64,000 nt of DNA from Prostheceraeus crozeri (taxonomy: Eukaryota; Platyhelminthes; Polycladida; Euryleptidae), in NCBI GenBank assembly GCA_907163375.1, contig CAJQUW010000898.1:1-64000 (forward strand), written 5' to 3'. Below, one piece after another: positions 27,301 to 34,299 of the stretch. Positions within the stretch are counted from its first letter, which is position 1. Every line of letters starts with the position of its first letter. The translations under genes and the position numbers were made by a program. The notes beneath the pieces were generated by a model. The model searched no databases. It saw nothing but the letters and a program-made list of their open reading frames with translations, and had not been told where the DNA came from.

Positions 27301-30300
27301 TAAAGAAAGAAACTGAATTTGTACAATCGTTCATTATTGGCAATCTGTATTGACACAATCGTTGTAAATTTGAACATGAGCAATACTTCAATTCTGCATA
27401 AAACACACAATAGTGCAATTCATTCCTTACTCATTTCAGATTCTCGGAGTTCCATCCATACAAAGAGAATATTGTCTTTTAAAGAGAAAAGAACGACAGC
27501 TATCGGATGCAACGGCACGTCTGAGGCAAACAGAGAGAGAAAAGGAGGAATATCAACGTCTTGGTGAAGATCATTTTACAGAGGACATTGGCAAAAATAA
27601 GAAACCTGAGGAGCTTCGCAGACGACAATCGATGATTTATCAGAAACTCAATCCTGATTTGGTAAATTTTGTCTATCTAAGACTTGATTACATGACAGCA
27701 AATTGCATCAATGTTTTTCTAAATTGAAGGATGTTGAAATGAACGTGGAGGATCTGGAAGGAGCTTTGCAATCACTAAATAACAATCTCCTAACACAGAA
27801 GGAATGTCAATACGTGTATCAGGTCAGTGAGAGATTTTAAAGTCAAGAGTTTAGATCACCATTGTAACAAGAGAGATTGCATCAGTTACAGAAATTCTCT
27901 GACGTGCATGCATGCATACAGTTGCAAGGCACATGCAGGAGAATTATGCATTCAGATGTATTTGGAAGTACTACCGTGGTCTCCGTGGCGCAGTGGTTGA
28001 GTGCTTGGCCTAACAATCTTTCGGTCCATGGGTCGAGCCCCGAAATGTCATTGGAAGTGTTCAGAAAGGGCAACCGGACTAAAAGATCACAAAACTCCAG
28101 ATTAGAGTCTGACTACAACTTCACCGTCCAAGTACCCAGTATGGCCATCGTCACACGTCACACATTGTTGCCACGGAATTATCAAATATTGTAGCATGAT
28201 ATATTCATAGCACACGCATGCGCTTGCTTGCACAGTATTTCAAGACGATCTCTCTGATGAATTCGCACTAAAATACAAACTGAAAAAGCAAGAAATCAGC
28301 CCCTTATATGCCCTTGAACCGTTTTCCTCAGTAGGCCTACTGAGTAGAGGTGATCATCGGATCGGGTAAGGGGGTTGAATCCAATCCGACGGTTTGAAGA
28401 CAAAATACGAAAACCAAGAGTAGAAGATCAATCCAAACGAATACGATCAGAAAGTCGAATTCGGATCGGATCGGATTTGCACACCTCTGGTACTGACATT
28501 TATTATTCAATCAAATCTTTCATGCATTTGCTTGGCTCAAAGGAATAGTGTCTGCATTAGAAGGATTTCATTCCTCATCAATCTGAAACGAAAATGTCGT
28601 CACATCCTTTGTAGCGGCACAACTTTGTCAGCTATTGAAAATATTATTCCACTCTTATTGAAAACTGAAGGCTATGAATACTCGCTCCGCAGCATATCTC
28701 CTATTTTCATAGCATTATTTTCAAGATTTATATCAAATACGACAATTTTCAAAGAAAACCGAATGTCGGAATAAGCGTGAGATGTTTCATTTGTTTATTA
28801 GTAACATGTCAAGCATTACTGACACAGCGTCAAAATGCATTTTCGCACTTACTATTTACCAAAGGTCATACGACATGAAATTTGTTTAATGCATCAATAT
28901 TAGCTTCTGTTCAGTGTTCTTACCGATATTTTTAATTAATGTCACTGCAAAAGGTCAAATCTAGCGCCTTGTAGTGAAATCAAACAGAATCCAAGTAGAT
29001 TTGTGTGACTTTTTCTATATAAAGCACTTCAATAAATGTCACTCAAACACCAAGTTGTTCAGTAAACATCTCACAGCGCTGATTTAGAGTTTGAGGAGAG
29101 TTCTCGGCAGTATAATCCTTCATATATTCAGTTAGCTTCTATTCCTTGCATTTTTACATGCAAAATTGCATAGAACATGAAGCAGAATTTTGAGCTGTAA
29201 AATTGCTCAATACTGCATGTTTTCATACGAATAGAACAGGATTGAATGCCCCGTGATTCGGGCGTAGGTTCGAAGTTTACCAGTAGAACATCCTTTGTAT
29301 GACAATTTGTTTTATCATTTATCTCAGTTGTTTATCAATCAAAGTGAATTTTCATTTTTAATACAACCCTATCAGGTGGCCTTAGATAGGTGCTTTAACA
29401 CTTAACTACCGGTGTTACAATAACACCGATTAAAATTCCCGTACCTCAGTGAACTTCCTGACTTTTAAGAGCTCAAGTGTGAACATGATGACCTAATATT
29501 AGTTACAAAAAGATAGGATATTGAAAATGTTATATGCAGCACTTGAGTTGAACGCAACTCGAATTCAATGTCGACGCAGGATGCATAGCTGTCACTCTTG
29601 ATGCATTCTCTATGCCGATAAAAATCCAAGAAAGTCTTATTCAAGGATATCGACTCTCATCCGATATGTATAATACTGTTTGTTCATAGCTGACCTGTAC
29701 TCATCAAGACCGTGTACTCGTTACTGGGTGCCATTTTTCGATATCAATGCAATAAATGAACAGTCAAATAAGAGAAATCAGAAATGAAGAAAAGTCAGTA
29801 TTGATCAATAAACATCAATTGGCCATTGATATCCCACCAACTTAAATCTCGGACACCTAAATGTGGATTGCTATGGAAGCGTCACGGGAATTCCTCCATT
29901 TTTCCACAGAAGTCACATATGACTTTTCACATTGTGAAAATCATCGTTGACATAGTCTCAGTATCAGTGTTAAAGCGGCTTTTGCTTGTTCACATATTGT
30001 CATCAACAGATAATATTAAAAGACCGTTAAATTAAACTATTGAAAGCAAGACATTCAATTCGCACAGCGGCTTGAATGCTTCAAATGGTATTTTGCCGCA
30101 GAGTTTCATGCTGTGTTTCTGCAACGAAGAATGATTCAAAATATCTTGTGCTTCAGTGCAAGTGGACCCGCTCCAAATGGTGTATTTCATTGAAATACTC
30201 GAATATTCTGAAGAGACAAGCACTATGACAAACCACGAAAAATATAGTGAGCATGAGATGCTTGTGACATTATGATGAAAGTCGAAGCGAATAGTAAAAA

Positions 30301-33300
30301 GTATATGATGTCTAGGAGTCCATGCTTAAAAGAACCAAAAGTCGGATTTCTATGAAGGAGAGATTGTACACCTGCAAATAGTTCCACGTTCTTCGAACAA
30401 TAATGTGAATTATATCAATTGCTGCTCTACCTATTTTCTCTTGCTGGAAATGAAGATCAACACCCTACACGCACTACGATTAAATCACCTTTAACATATT
30501 TGTTATTCATCATTCGTTTATCATGATAACAAAGGGGCTAACATAGTTAGCATTGAATATAACAAAATGCTAAAAAGAAAATTACGTTGATTGGATGCAG
30601 ACATGTTCAAGAATATTTCATGTCAACATAAATTTATTTTTATTTATTTTTAATCATGCCATCTGTACACTGCAAGCCGCACGCTCCTAAAGTAAGCTGA
30701 AGAAACACCTAATGCAAGTCACTAATTAAAAACATTAGGGGAACCCAAGCATCTGGAGCAACCACAGAATTAGATTGTTTAAGCGTATCACTTTGCTAGA
30801 AGTGCAGACTAATTCAAAATGATGACACATGCAGGAACTTACTTAGTGGGCAAAAAAGATATTTTCAATTCCTTGCAGAGATAGGAGAAATAGTCATGCA
30901 TCGATTGCGGATTGCTGTGAATTCCTTCAAAATGCTCCGATTGCCCCGATTCCTTCAGATTCAAAGGATTCCGATCATTGCTCAGAGGTTTTCACGATTA
31001 TATTGGGCCTTCCGATCATTATCAAAAAAGTTGGCAGGCGCATGAAAAAACGTTTACAGACTTCTCTGTAGAACTTGACATGGACTGTGTCTCTCTGCTG
31101 TGTGATCCGGTTGATAACAGTCACTGAAACTTTGCACAATTTGGCTTGCTTGATGTTCATTTGGCTGGTCATTGTTCGATTGCTATGATATTATGTCAGG
31201 AGACTGTGCCATTTCATTAACGTTACATGTTCCAATGCTTCCCTTCTAGTCAAACAGAAGAAGAGACGAACTGTCTAATCCTGTGAGAACAACATTAGGG
31301 GCTTTGGAATAAGATTCTCTACTACATTTTCAATCATCTTTATACTACTTACGACAGCGTCGCAGCATTAGGGGTTAATCCGTTGAATTTAGCACATCCT
31401 CTCCTATTGTTACGCTACAACTCCGAAATTCACAGCATTTAGAGCAATAGGAGGCGGCATCAGGAGCGCACGGCGTACAGTGTGCATGTAGAGCAAAATC
31501 AAAATACCCGAAGTATATATGTCGATTTCGGTGTCACTGCATCATCGCTCAAATAATGGGCTGAATATCAAATCGATTTTATTTTTGTCGGCTGAATTTA
31601 GGCTAATTGCCATGGCCAATAATATATTTCAATACTCAGAGAAGCCACAGGGACAAATGTTTTAAATTCATTAAATGACTGCTACCATTTATTAAATATA
31701 TTTATTAATTATTCATTAAATGACAAAATTGCCATAGAAATCCGACTTTTCATTTTGCTTACGTTAGTGTGACTTGAACGGACAATGGCTGTTTAATGAT
31801 GCACCAAATGTTGTAAGATCTAAAGATGAACCCAATAACGGAAGACCGTCACAGTCGATGTATTGTGAGTTATTTTATCAAACTGCTTTTATTAGAGAAG
31901 TGATAATTGCCATGAATTCTCATAAACCACACTGACAAGGTATCGGTGTCAGTCACTGGAAGCCGCCTTCGTTTGGGTACTGCTGTCATGACATGGCATT
32001 GCTTTCAACGTGCATGTCCGGTCTGGTCATTTATTATAATAGAGTGTCGGATTTCTATGAAAATTTCCCTCGAACAGTATTCTCCACGCAATTAGATTGT
32101 TTAACAACATCACTGTGCTAGAAGTGCAAACTGATTCAAAACGATGGCACATACAGGAACTTACTAAGCGGGCAAAATGAAGTTTTCAATGTCCTACAGA
32201 GATAGGAAAAATAGTCGTGCGTCGCATGCAGATTGCGGTGAATTCCTTCAAGATGCTCAGATCGCCGCGACTCCATAAAAAATGATTCCATTTCTATGAA
32301 AATTTCCATGCGGCATCCTCGAGCAGTATTCGCGGCACTCGCGCGCGGTCAATAACGGCAGCAATAACTGTGCCTGCTATTCGATAAATGTACCCACTGA
32401 CCACTGCATCCTTTGAATAATTAATTTTTTTGCAGATTCTGAATCTCCCCTCACGGAACCGTGTGAATATGAAACTTTTCAGCTGCATTGCTGCATTGTC
32501 AGAAAGAATTTCTCAGATGGAGTAAGATCATGATATGCATTTCCTTGATTTCTGATGTTGATCTAAACATATGTTTTTCCAGGCCAATTGTGAGAAAATT
32601 AATCAACAAATTTGATTTTGAAGCTCTGCAATGGAAATTAGAGAAATGCAAGGTAAATACAGAAATTAACATTTGATGAGATCATAATTGATGCCTTGAC
32701 ACGGGAGGTTGTTCGTCATTTGTGAGAGAAAAAAATAAAAAGTCAACTCCCTGGAGTAGGCCGGTCGTTTTAATTAAGTATGGTGGGTAAAATATAATTA
32801 CAAGGCCAACGTTTCGACAGTCTGTCAGCTTCAAGGTGCAGTTAAAAGTAGATAAAAGAGCGATGAGCGGTTTATATACTGCAGTCTCAAGGCCGAGTGA
32901 GTATCTCTTGATTGAGTACATTTCCAGGGAATTTCCACCTGAGAATTTCCCTCCGGAATAAGTTGAATGACAACGCATAGGCCTGGCGCAAAAGTCGACC
33001 CAGTCTGGTGAAGTTCACATGCATTGCACTTGCTGAGAAACCGTACTTGCCAGTTGCATCAAGTGTGGGTGCAAGCATGGATGTCTACCGATGTTAGATC
33101 TATGATACTTAGGATGCCATAGTGCAAATGAACTACCGCACGTTAGGCTGTGACTTTTTACACGGTCATTGTTCAAATGCATTTGTTGAAGTCCTATTGA
33201 CTATTTGCAGGGGCGCATCGAAAGGGGAGCGGTTTGGCTGCCGCCCCACCCCGAAAATTTTAAAGATATATTCAGAAACAAGCTGAAATAAGTACTACCG

Positions 33301-33369
33301 CTTGAGTTGAGTATCAACGGTTAGAATTTTACAATTGTTTTGGATTCTTGAGGTGATACACGCACCTTA

Positions 33370-33444
<75 letters not shown>

Positions 33445-33966
33445 TAGTACATCTAATTATATATAATAAATAGTATTATGATTATATACATGAAATATGC
33501 ATTTAAGATAAATAAATGGTTGACATTCCCCCCTTCCCCAAAATGAATCCTGTGTACACCCTTAATCATTAGTATTTATTTGTTCAAGTCTTTTCAAAAT
33601 ATATTCAAATTGAAAATTATTGCTGCGGACTAAAATAATCAAGCTTTTGTTCTGTTTGACTATCAGCATCGCTTTTACTTTGCATTTTTTTACTTTCTAA
33701 TTTCTTTTTTCAAATTTCAGGAATTGTTCTACCTTCTCGACGACCAAGATGTACAAACACCCAAAGGCACTGTATCAATTCAAAGTCTCCTGGTTGAGTT
33801 GATGGCTGGAGGTTTATCTCATGAAAACATGACTTCTGTAATGACAAAATTTGACCGAGAAAGGAAAGGTTTTGTCGAATTTTTAGACTATCTGACATAT
33901 GTTCCCCTTTTTATAGAAATACATCAGCGAATAATTCATGACCCCTTTGACGAGCAGAAGTGGTGA
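394..33966 (+). CDS. Large multi-exon gene, 3' part: unknown protein with C-terminal EF-hand-like region (5' partial)
   Basis: Twenty exons join into one open frame of 1136 codons ending in TGA: 394-489, 1294-1392, 1936-2119, 3768-4880, 5778-5816, 6829-6927, 7904-7993, 9221-9375, 9439-9579, 13881-13966, 14026-14124, 14187-14406, 17794-17896, 20273-20355, 20421-20507, 27440-27661, 27730-27822, 32436-32521, 32583-32652 and 33721-33966. Each has AG before and GT after, and all phases match, which is strong evidence for one gene. The first exon opens with an acceptor at phase 0, so the N-terminus lies upstream of the window. The protein is hydrophilic, with no membrane segment or signal peptide seen. 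It has acidic and Lys-rich low-complexity parts, then a charged helical segment and two EF-hand-like units. I do not recognise the family and assign no function. A missed symmetric exon inside a long intron is possible. An AATAAA lies at 34561, about 600 bases after the stop. The longest intron (20508-27439) carries a same-strand retrotransposon. Confidence 0.85.
3302..3337. repeat. Short near-perfect hairpin in an intron
   Basis: GCTATGAATTC and its exact inverse GAATTCATAGC are separated by two bases, and outer bases extend the pairing with one mismatch to about 18 bases per arm. This is a probable slipped palindrome or relic. No function is visible. Confidence 0.6.
3768..4880 (+). CDS. Largest exon (371 codons) of the 0.4-34 kb gene
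   Basis: The exon enters and leaves in phase 1, after TTTTCAG and before GTAAGG, and contributes about one third of the visible protein. A Lys-rich run (KKKTKKKTKSKTKRKK) in its middle resembles a basic nuclear-localisation or nucleic-acid-binding patch, although low complexity alone could explain it. It is followed by an acidic helical stretch near EIKKKLDGKIDSLLESMDD and a final Ser/Glu-rich tract (SSDSSEENEEEGE). This composition suggests a mostly disordered region. The open frame runs on past the donor to a stop at 4957; I prefer the GT at 4881 because the next exon (5778-5816) then joins in frame and continues the acidic tract. Confidence 0.85.
5086..5450. repeat. Head-to-head pair of tRNA-derived SINE-like copies
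   Basis: A tRNA-like head (GCGTGGCCTAGTGAA... with a later B-box-like GGAGTTCAAATC) is read on the - strand across about 5090-5200. A related head (GCGTGGCCTAGTGAAGAAGG, with a weaker B-box) is read on the + strand from about 5360. Between them the inner parts also pair: 5186-5222 is nearly the inverse of 5319-5356. The whole block is therefore a foldback of about 360 bases in the intron after the large exon. The A-box resembles Arg or Ser tRNAs. It does not fold as a functional tRNA. Confidence 0.6.
8625..8700 (+). repeat. tRNA-like pseudogene or SINE head
   Basis: A D-arm-like TAGATCAATTGGCAGAACG, a perfect 5-bp anticodon stem (CTGGC/GCCAG) with a 7-base loop CTAGAAT, and a B-box-like GGTTCAAATCC follow in the right order and spacing. 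The loop would present AGA (Ser), but the long variable arm of Ser tRNAs is missing and the acceptor stem does not pair. It is best read as a tRNA-derived SINE head or pseudogene. Confidence 0.5.
9221..9579 (+). CDS. Two adjacent Ser/Pro/Arg-rich exons of the same gene
   Basis: Exon 9221-9375 (enters phase 1, leaves phase 0) and exon 9439-9579 (phase 0 to 0) are separated by an intron of only 63 bases. Together they encode about 98 residues rich in Ser, Thr, Pro and Arg, with a Pro-Ser stretch (IQPKSPSPLKPEK) and a following PTPTPELPPISEEKK motif. Such segments are usually linkers or phosphorylation targets; that is inference. The acceptor at 9438 was chosen because it alone gives an open frame through to GTAGGA at 9580. 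An ATG-initiated frame at 9380-9583 crosses this region in a different frame and is spurious. Confidence 0.8.
9772..9834. mobile_element. Small Tc1-like terminal repeat fragment or mini-MITE
   Basis: ACATTGTAAGCCGTGCGCTCC at the left matches the terminal repeat of the element at 30667-31483. About 40 bases later CCCTTACAGTG is its approximate inverse. This is either a very short internal-deletion derivative or a broken left end. Confidence 0.35.
10101..10830. mobile_element. Foldback element FB1, copy A (long inverted arms)
   Basis: The left end TAGTCCGGCAGCCAGAACG and following bases reappear inverted at the right end (ending GGCTGCCGGACCA). The arms pair over roughly 280 bases each, with a less symmetric centre near 10400-10540. 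No coding capacity. AAGCAGC occurs just outside both ends at slightly different distances, so a target duplication is possible but not clear. Copies B (18358) and C (39343) share arms and centre, so this is a mobile family and not a local palindrome. Confidence 0.85.
10831..13880. other. Gene-free intron with an extreme AT-rich block
   Basis: The rest of the 4.3-kb intron after exon 9439-9579 shows no exon that fits the frame and no recognisable element. About 12030-12180 is almost pure A/T with irregular TTTAT/TTAAT units. The remainder appears to be unique sequence. Confidence 0.5.
13881..14406 (+). CDS. Three clustered exons (basic, then charged helical) of the same gene
   Basis: Exons 13881-13966 (phase 0 to 2), 14026-14124 (2 to 2) and 14187-14406 (2 to 0) are separated by introns of only 59 and 62 bases. 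They encode a very basic stretch (KSKARSRKPPPKRSQKK), then a segment ending DPLDYLSKYCIIQ, then a 73-codon charged region with helical character (ERDREDPPIPDTKMDIED). The short introns contrast with the multi-kilobase introns on either side, where mobile elements have accumulated. Confidence 0.82.
14781..15502 (-). mobile_element. Pogo/Tigger-type DNA transposon, internally deleted, with TA target duplication
   Basis: The left terminal repeat CAGTAGTGTTCGGGTTTAG matches inverted sequence at the right end (inverse reads TAGTAGTGTTCGGATTTA). TA flanks both sides (14779-14780 and 15503-15504), the target preferred by this superfamily. At 722 bp it is too short to be autonomous. It carries the start of a CENP-B/Tigger-like transposase on the - strand. 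It sits inside an older CR1-like relic, which dates the insertions relative to each other. Confidence 0.85.
14875..15165 (-). pseudogene. Tigger/CENP-B-like transposase N-terminal fragment
   Basis: The 96-residue frame has the pattern of the second DNA-binding helix-turn-helix of pogo/Tigger transposases: IKKNKDAIL, then a basic KSSKKSIYEELYRLLHEWLK segment, then a run like GFDLQQQAIKLAK. In full-length relatives this precedes the DDE catalytic domain, which is absent here. The frame then ends near the left terminal repeat. The assignment rests on recognising the pattern, not on a search. Confidence 0.7.
16180..16560 (-). repeat. Dispersed repeat family R, copy 1 (inverted)
   Basis: This block, read on the - strand, aligns with 30740-31290, 32080-32290 and 61640-62080. 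Shared landmarks include a stretch reading CAGATTCAAAGAATTC-AGATCATTGC and a stretch near TTCCGATCATTA. Reading frames antisense to the family share a short MIGRxNIIxKT motif. The 30.7-kb copy lies between Tc1-like terminal repeats, so the family may be a DNA transposon. Confidence 0.6.
16609..17030 (+). repeat. Dispersed repeat D, copy 1
   Basis: About 420 bases align throughout with 58276-58692 in the same orientation, for example GGGACGTGGAAGCATCGTGG, GGGCATCTATGCACTGAGAT and the run before GATGACGTGAACTCACTTCC. Identity looks high, with several indels. I see no terminal repeats or intact coding. The other copy abuts a mariner-type transposase fragment, so D may be part of that transposon. 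Confidence 0.75.
17471..17590 (+). ncRNA. tRNA-like head fused to a decayed type I hammerhead ribozyme
   Basis: The tRNA-like part starts at 17471. GTGGGT (17472-17477) can pair with ACCCAC (17540-17545), and a B-box GGTTCAAACCT lies at 17529-17539. Overlapping its 3' end is a hammerhead. Stem I is CCACGA (17542-17547) with TCGTGG (17578-17583), and the core is TTGATGA (17548-17554). Stem II is GGCC/GGCC (17555-17558, 17564-17567) closing loop CAACA. AAA then replaces GAA at 17568-17570. Stem III is the self-complementary ACATGT (17571-17576), and the cleavage site would be after C17577. Two invariant core bases differ from the known motif (C3 to T, G12 to A), so this copy should not cleave. 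Schistosome Sm-alpha SINEs and animal retrozymes combine Pol III-like promoters with minimal hammerheads in this way. Confidence 0.75.
18358..19009. mobile_element. Foldback element FB1, copy B
   Basis: It begins TAGTTTGGCAGCCAGAATG and ends with the inverse GGATGCCAGACTA. Arms and landmarks (a TTCTATGTTTTCTCTGATTAA stretch, CATTCCAT near the centre) match copy A but are more diverged, so this is an older insertion. No coding. It occupies the intron between exons 17794-17896 and 20273-20355. Confidence 0.8.
19575..20208. mobile_element. Foldback element FB2 (related ends, different body)
   Basis: The left end TAGTCCGGCAGTTACTGAC and right end (inverse TAGGACAGGAGCTACTGAC) begin arms of about 280 bases that pair nearly to the middle. 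The innermost arms, 19800-19858 and 19893-19950, are almost perfect inverses (CACATGATTCAGTATGTGATG). The terminal TAGTCCGGCAG equals that of FB1 while the body differs, which suggests two families using one transposase. It lies in the same intron as FB1 copy B, just before exon 20273. Confidence 0.8.
21565..22824 (+). CDS. Retrotransposon ORF1 protein (PHD finger, coiled coil, CCHC knuckle)
   Basis: This 419-residue protein is probably the RNA-binding ORF1p that coats the element RNA. Residues C17, C20, C33, C36, H41, C44, C64 and C67 form a complete C4HC3 PHD-type finger. A Glu/Lys/Arg-rich coiled coil spans about 95-150, followed by an acidic stretch (EDSDEEDCTNKEDDDVEDTE). A retroviral-type zinc knuckle (C285, C288, H293, C298; CYICGRRGHLSWNC) precedes an Arg/Tyr/Asn/Gln-rich tail to residue 419. 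The first ATG is used because the PHD cysteines start at residue 17. PHD-containing ORF1 proteins are known in some CR1/L2-group elements. The frame is intact. Confidence 0.85.
   Translation: MIMLQPVSPSKPSDRQCGVCRDSISELDIHMTCEKCDLLFHSYCTKLPSYEFIKYIKTKRIYTCDTCMFKIYPTDIQNIAKQNESHQNQQSKEELDCESEFDRMKQRHHREREDLLTSINTYEQEMKKKDEEIRNLQAEIIQMRLAEIDARRIEANKSQEKKDNGSEDSDEEDCTNKEDDDVEDTEYYLKQINMKIRKMGDNINEIHSTVNAIREERFRTVRVSPPKSSFPKFIPINTTSSQSPQAEQRPIEADRVNQQEVQRLHQRSSHQRPPQHQSSLKFKSCYICGRRGHLSWNCWFNNNYNMRPQPRRYPGQHTHRRTMPYRRQWRNFRHDGNYEWANERRYPRNPYHDQRPHGRRQHQFYESRNYRRENDQFPEERIRPLSPNQYQQQNTHYRTNDNSYTNHSTRSNYNNNRYF
22829..26017 (+). CDS. Retrotransposon ORF2: endonuclease and reverse transcriptase
   Basis: This frame nicks target DNA and primes reverse transcription from the nick. 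The AP-like endonuclease comes first (FYVNINGL near residue 24, CLTETH near 52, GDFNGRIG near 169, YTDHSP near 267). The reverse transcriptase follows, with FVDLSKAFDS near 640, GIPQGDVLSPTLFSIYIND near 700 and the YADD active site near 741. No RNase H is seen. The frame has no ATG before the endonuclease; 22829 is a GTG. The frame is also open upstream, overlapping ORF1 in +1 register, so frameshifting or reinitiation is likely. The TGA at 26015 is premature: the C-terminal Cys/His region continues beyond it in this frame (ERLCELCDN) and then in another frame. Confidence 0.88.
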   Translation: MKEGEEEKTDAEKKQTKHANIELFYVNINGLNEDKIKNEDFLHDIQEANIICLTETHLTLIQAQPVLKNCYGLHTIANRNINRGRNIKGVSIYIKETDDISMLDIESLIKEKGNLQILKLKSTHWNNLEHIFLIVCYVDNRDSKYKDREIYENIKQYMIQFRMENIIMIGDFNGRIGNETNYVTCTLPERKSDDVLINPMGRHLINFCNETSLIIANGRLENNSEGRCTYYRTQNDEIRKSVIEFLLISESMVNNLNSFQIMEPVPYTDHSPMIIELKIKLISEFEKQNHQPDQDCHHTKVIKPHKWKSDMKNSFNHKKFIERCKGLNKQILKNDLSVENIYNELSNINSICIKNVKKPTRKVVLSNETRKFRKCYRKNVSQWKKFPTAENLCRLMESKRILNRKVKADRRLEKIKKLRNLRNARKNNHHREYWQLINENKTVKKTNRKCVLKASDFYSYIVANDLKVSSSTCLSYNSLPKILQGQVNADNLNNRITKTEIVDALKESKSQKTSGPDRITYEALKICEDETIDTLETLYSYVLNDADEIPWRSSWITPIFKKGNRADPNSYRYINLSSCIEKILTRIINMRLNNWLMENNVIKKNQTGFKKGSSALDNVLIIKEIMQIYKNIKQPLFLCFVDLSKAFDSIPKRRLTDKLKSLMPESKILSLIISTIINKEYKILHCGKETQSFKLENGIPQGDVLSPTLFSIYINDFIDILNDNKDTIDPVRLFDLEMSSVIYADDILLMSESMHGLKSQFKFLYKYCTHNGLSINYDKTKIMTHNIATKIDRIDIVLDEKLTSIEVVDKYKYLGMWISKSNKIHLEQLTTKGKQASYLAVKQLKEFGQVTGDILKNTFEMLTLSKMKYCAEFCFFNNLKSLDQIQYQFYKRYYHLKQTTPNYCLIGEFGICPMDAHFSKAAMCYWIKIITRNERSLIREVYDAIYLNMTSDGHDSRYTWCWRIRQLLTKLSLTNLWDEQVTADKGKYLRIAKNRVTHYIREKWISTAKDSHSGLNYLELCGFENTMKSYLNFDIEYNDINILLKFRTKNHKLDFVTGSYGN
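26018..26273 (+). pseudogene. Frameshifted C-terminal end of ORF2
   Basis: Directly after the TGA the same frame reads LRYEERLCELCDNF. From about 26046 the next frame continues KVETLYHFMIECSLY to a stop at 26271-26273. Together these give the C-x2-C ... H ... C pattern found near the C-terminus of many such reverse transcriptases. One nonsense change and one single-base-scale indel therefore separate this copy from an intact ORF2. Confidence 0.75.
27141..27310 (+). repeat. tRNA-derived SINE family S, copy 1
   Basis: GCTGCGGCTTTGTGATAGAG begins a tRNA-like head whose downstream body (GGTCGGTCAAACTTAGGACC, then TTCAAAATAAGCGCCCTCTG) matches the copies at 35857 and 52859. The B-box region is degraded. 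It probably ends in the A-rich AAATAAAGAAAGAAAC near 27300. It lies just upstream of exon 27440. Confidence 0.7.
27440..27822 (+). CDS. Charged helical exon plus first EF-like exon of the same gene
   Basis: Exon 27440-27661 (74 codons, phase 0 to 0) is strongly charged and helical: a run around KRKERQLSDATARLRQTERE is followed by an EEYQRLGEDHF segment, which suggests a coiled coil. Exon 27730-27822 (31 codons) has the amphipathic spacing of an EF-hand helix-loop-helix (DVEMNVEDLEGALQSLNNNL) but lacks a proper calcium loop. These exons follow the retrotransposon-bearing intron and restore the frame exactly, so splicing across the insertion is probably normal. Confidence 0.82.
27978..28045 (+). 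repeat. tRNA-like head of a second SINE type
   Basis: TGGCGCAGTGGTTGAGTGC fits a Pol III A-box, and GGGTCGAGCCCC about 40 bases later fits a B-box. The anticodon arm is irregular, so this is not a functional tRNA. A body of about 150 bases (GGGCAACCGGACTAAAAG) may belong to it. Confidence 0.6.
28345..28489. mobile_element. hAT-type MITE, 145 bp
   Basis: The ends TAGAGGTG and CACCTCTG are inverted, and GGATCGG runs recur inside both arms. Flanks CTACTGAG and GTACTGAC agree at six of eight positions, as expected of a decayed 8-bp target duplication. No coding capacity. Confidence 0.6.
30667..31483 (+). mobile_element. Tc1-like inverted-repeat element containing repeat R
   Basis: The left end ACACTGCAAGCCGCACGC and right end (inverse ACACTGTACGCCGTGCGC) form terminal repeats about 24 bases long. 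The interior 30740-31290 is the best preserved copy of repeat family R, also seen at 16.2, 32.1 and 61.7 kb. An antisense frame (31172-30975) with MIGRPNIIVKTSEQ is partly conserved between copies but I cannot name it. Confidence 0.6.
32080..32290 (+). repeat. Dispersed repeat family R, fragment
   Basis: The run from GCAATTAGATTGTTTAACAA through GGAACTTACTAAGCGGGC to AATTCCTTCAAGATGCTC matches the 30.75-30.95 kb copy in the same orientation. It ends just upstream of exon 32436. A further weak match (34115-34230) lies after the gene end. Confidence 0.65.
32436..33966 (+). CDS. C-terminal exons with degenerate EF-hand, ending in TGA
   Basis: Exons 32436-32521 (phase 0 to 2), 32583-32652 (2 to 0) and terminal exon 33721-33966 end at TGA 33964-33966. 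The last exon encodes a helix-loop-helix with loop DRERKGFVEFLD: Asp at position 1, Gly at 6, a hydrophobic residue at 8 and Asp at 12 fit an EF-hand, while Lys at 5 and Asp instead of Glu at 12 make strong calcium binding uncertain. The tail is a conserved-looking IIHDPFDEQKW. The intron before the last exon holds a Penelope-like flank, a possible hAT relic and a long (TA)n run. Confidence 0.85.
32740..32960 (-). repeat. Penelope-like element flank (tentative)
   Basis: On the - strand, GCTGACAGACTGTCGAAACG forms a small hairpin (GACAG/CTGTC) next to GAAAC, followed by TTGGCC and an AT-rich stretch ending TTAATTAAAACGACCGG. From memory, similar strings sit near the ends of Penelope-like elements. 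No protein remnant is attached, so the assignment is weak. Confidence 0.3.
33210..33562. mobile_element. Possible hAT MITE relic around a (TA)n run
   Basis: The left end CAGGGGCGCATCGAAAGGGG looks like a hAT terminus. The right end near 33550 (inverse AGGGTGTACACAGG) is only a partial match and no target duplication is visible. Confidence 0.3.
33374..33439. repeat. (TA)n microsatellite
   Basis: About 33 uninterrupted TA units lie in the intron before the terminal exon, grading into irregular AT-rich sequence to about 33480. Confidence 0.95.
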
Positions 33967-34299
33967 TAGGAATTTTTCTGCTTGCTTTTCAATGCATTCG
34001 ATGTATCTGTGGATCAGATCAATACATTTTTTACAAATTTTCATTTATTCCGTTTTAAATTGCAAACCATTAATGGGAAATAGCGGCTCAGAAACTAGCA
34101 TCAGATGCATTGGCTTTCTATGAGATGGAATCACAGAATTAAATTGCTTAAGCTCCTCAATTTACAGGCAGGACAAACTAAGCTGTAATTCAAAGCCGCG
34201 AAGGAACTTAGCAAGTGGGCCCCTTCTTCACGGCATGACACATTCACAAACTCTGCCGTGAATTATAGACATGGATTACTAAGGCAAAAATAACCGCAC

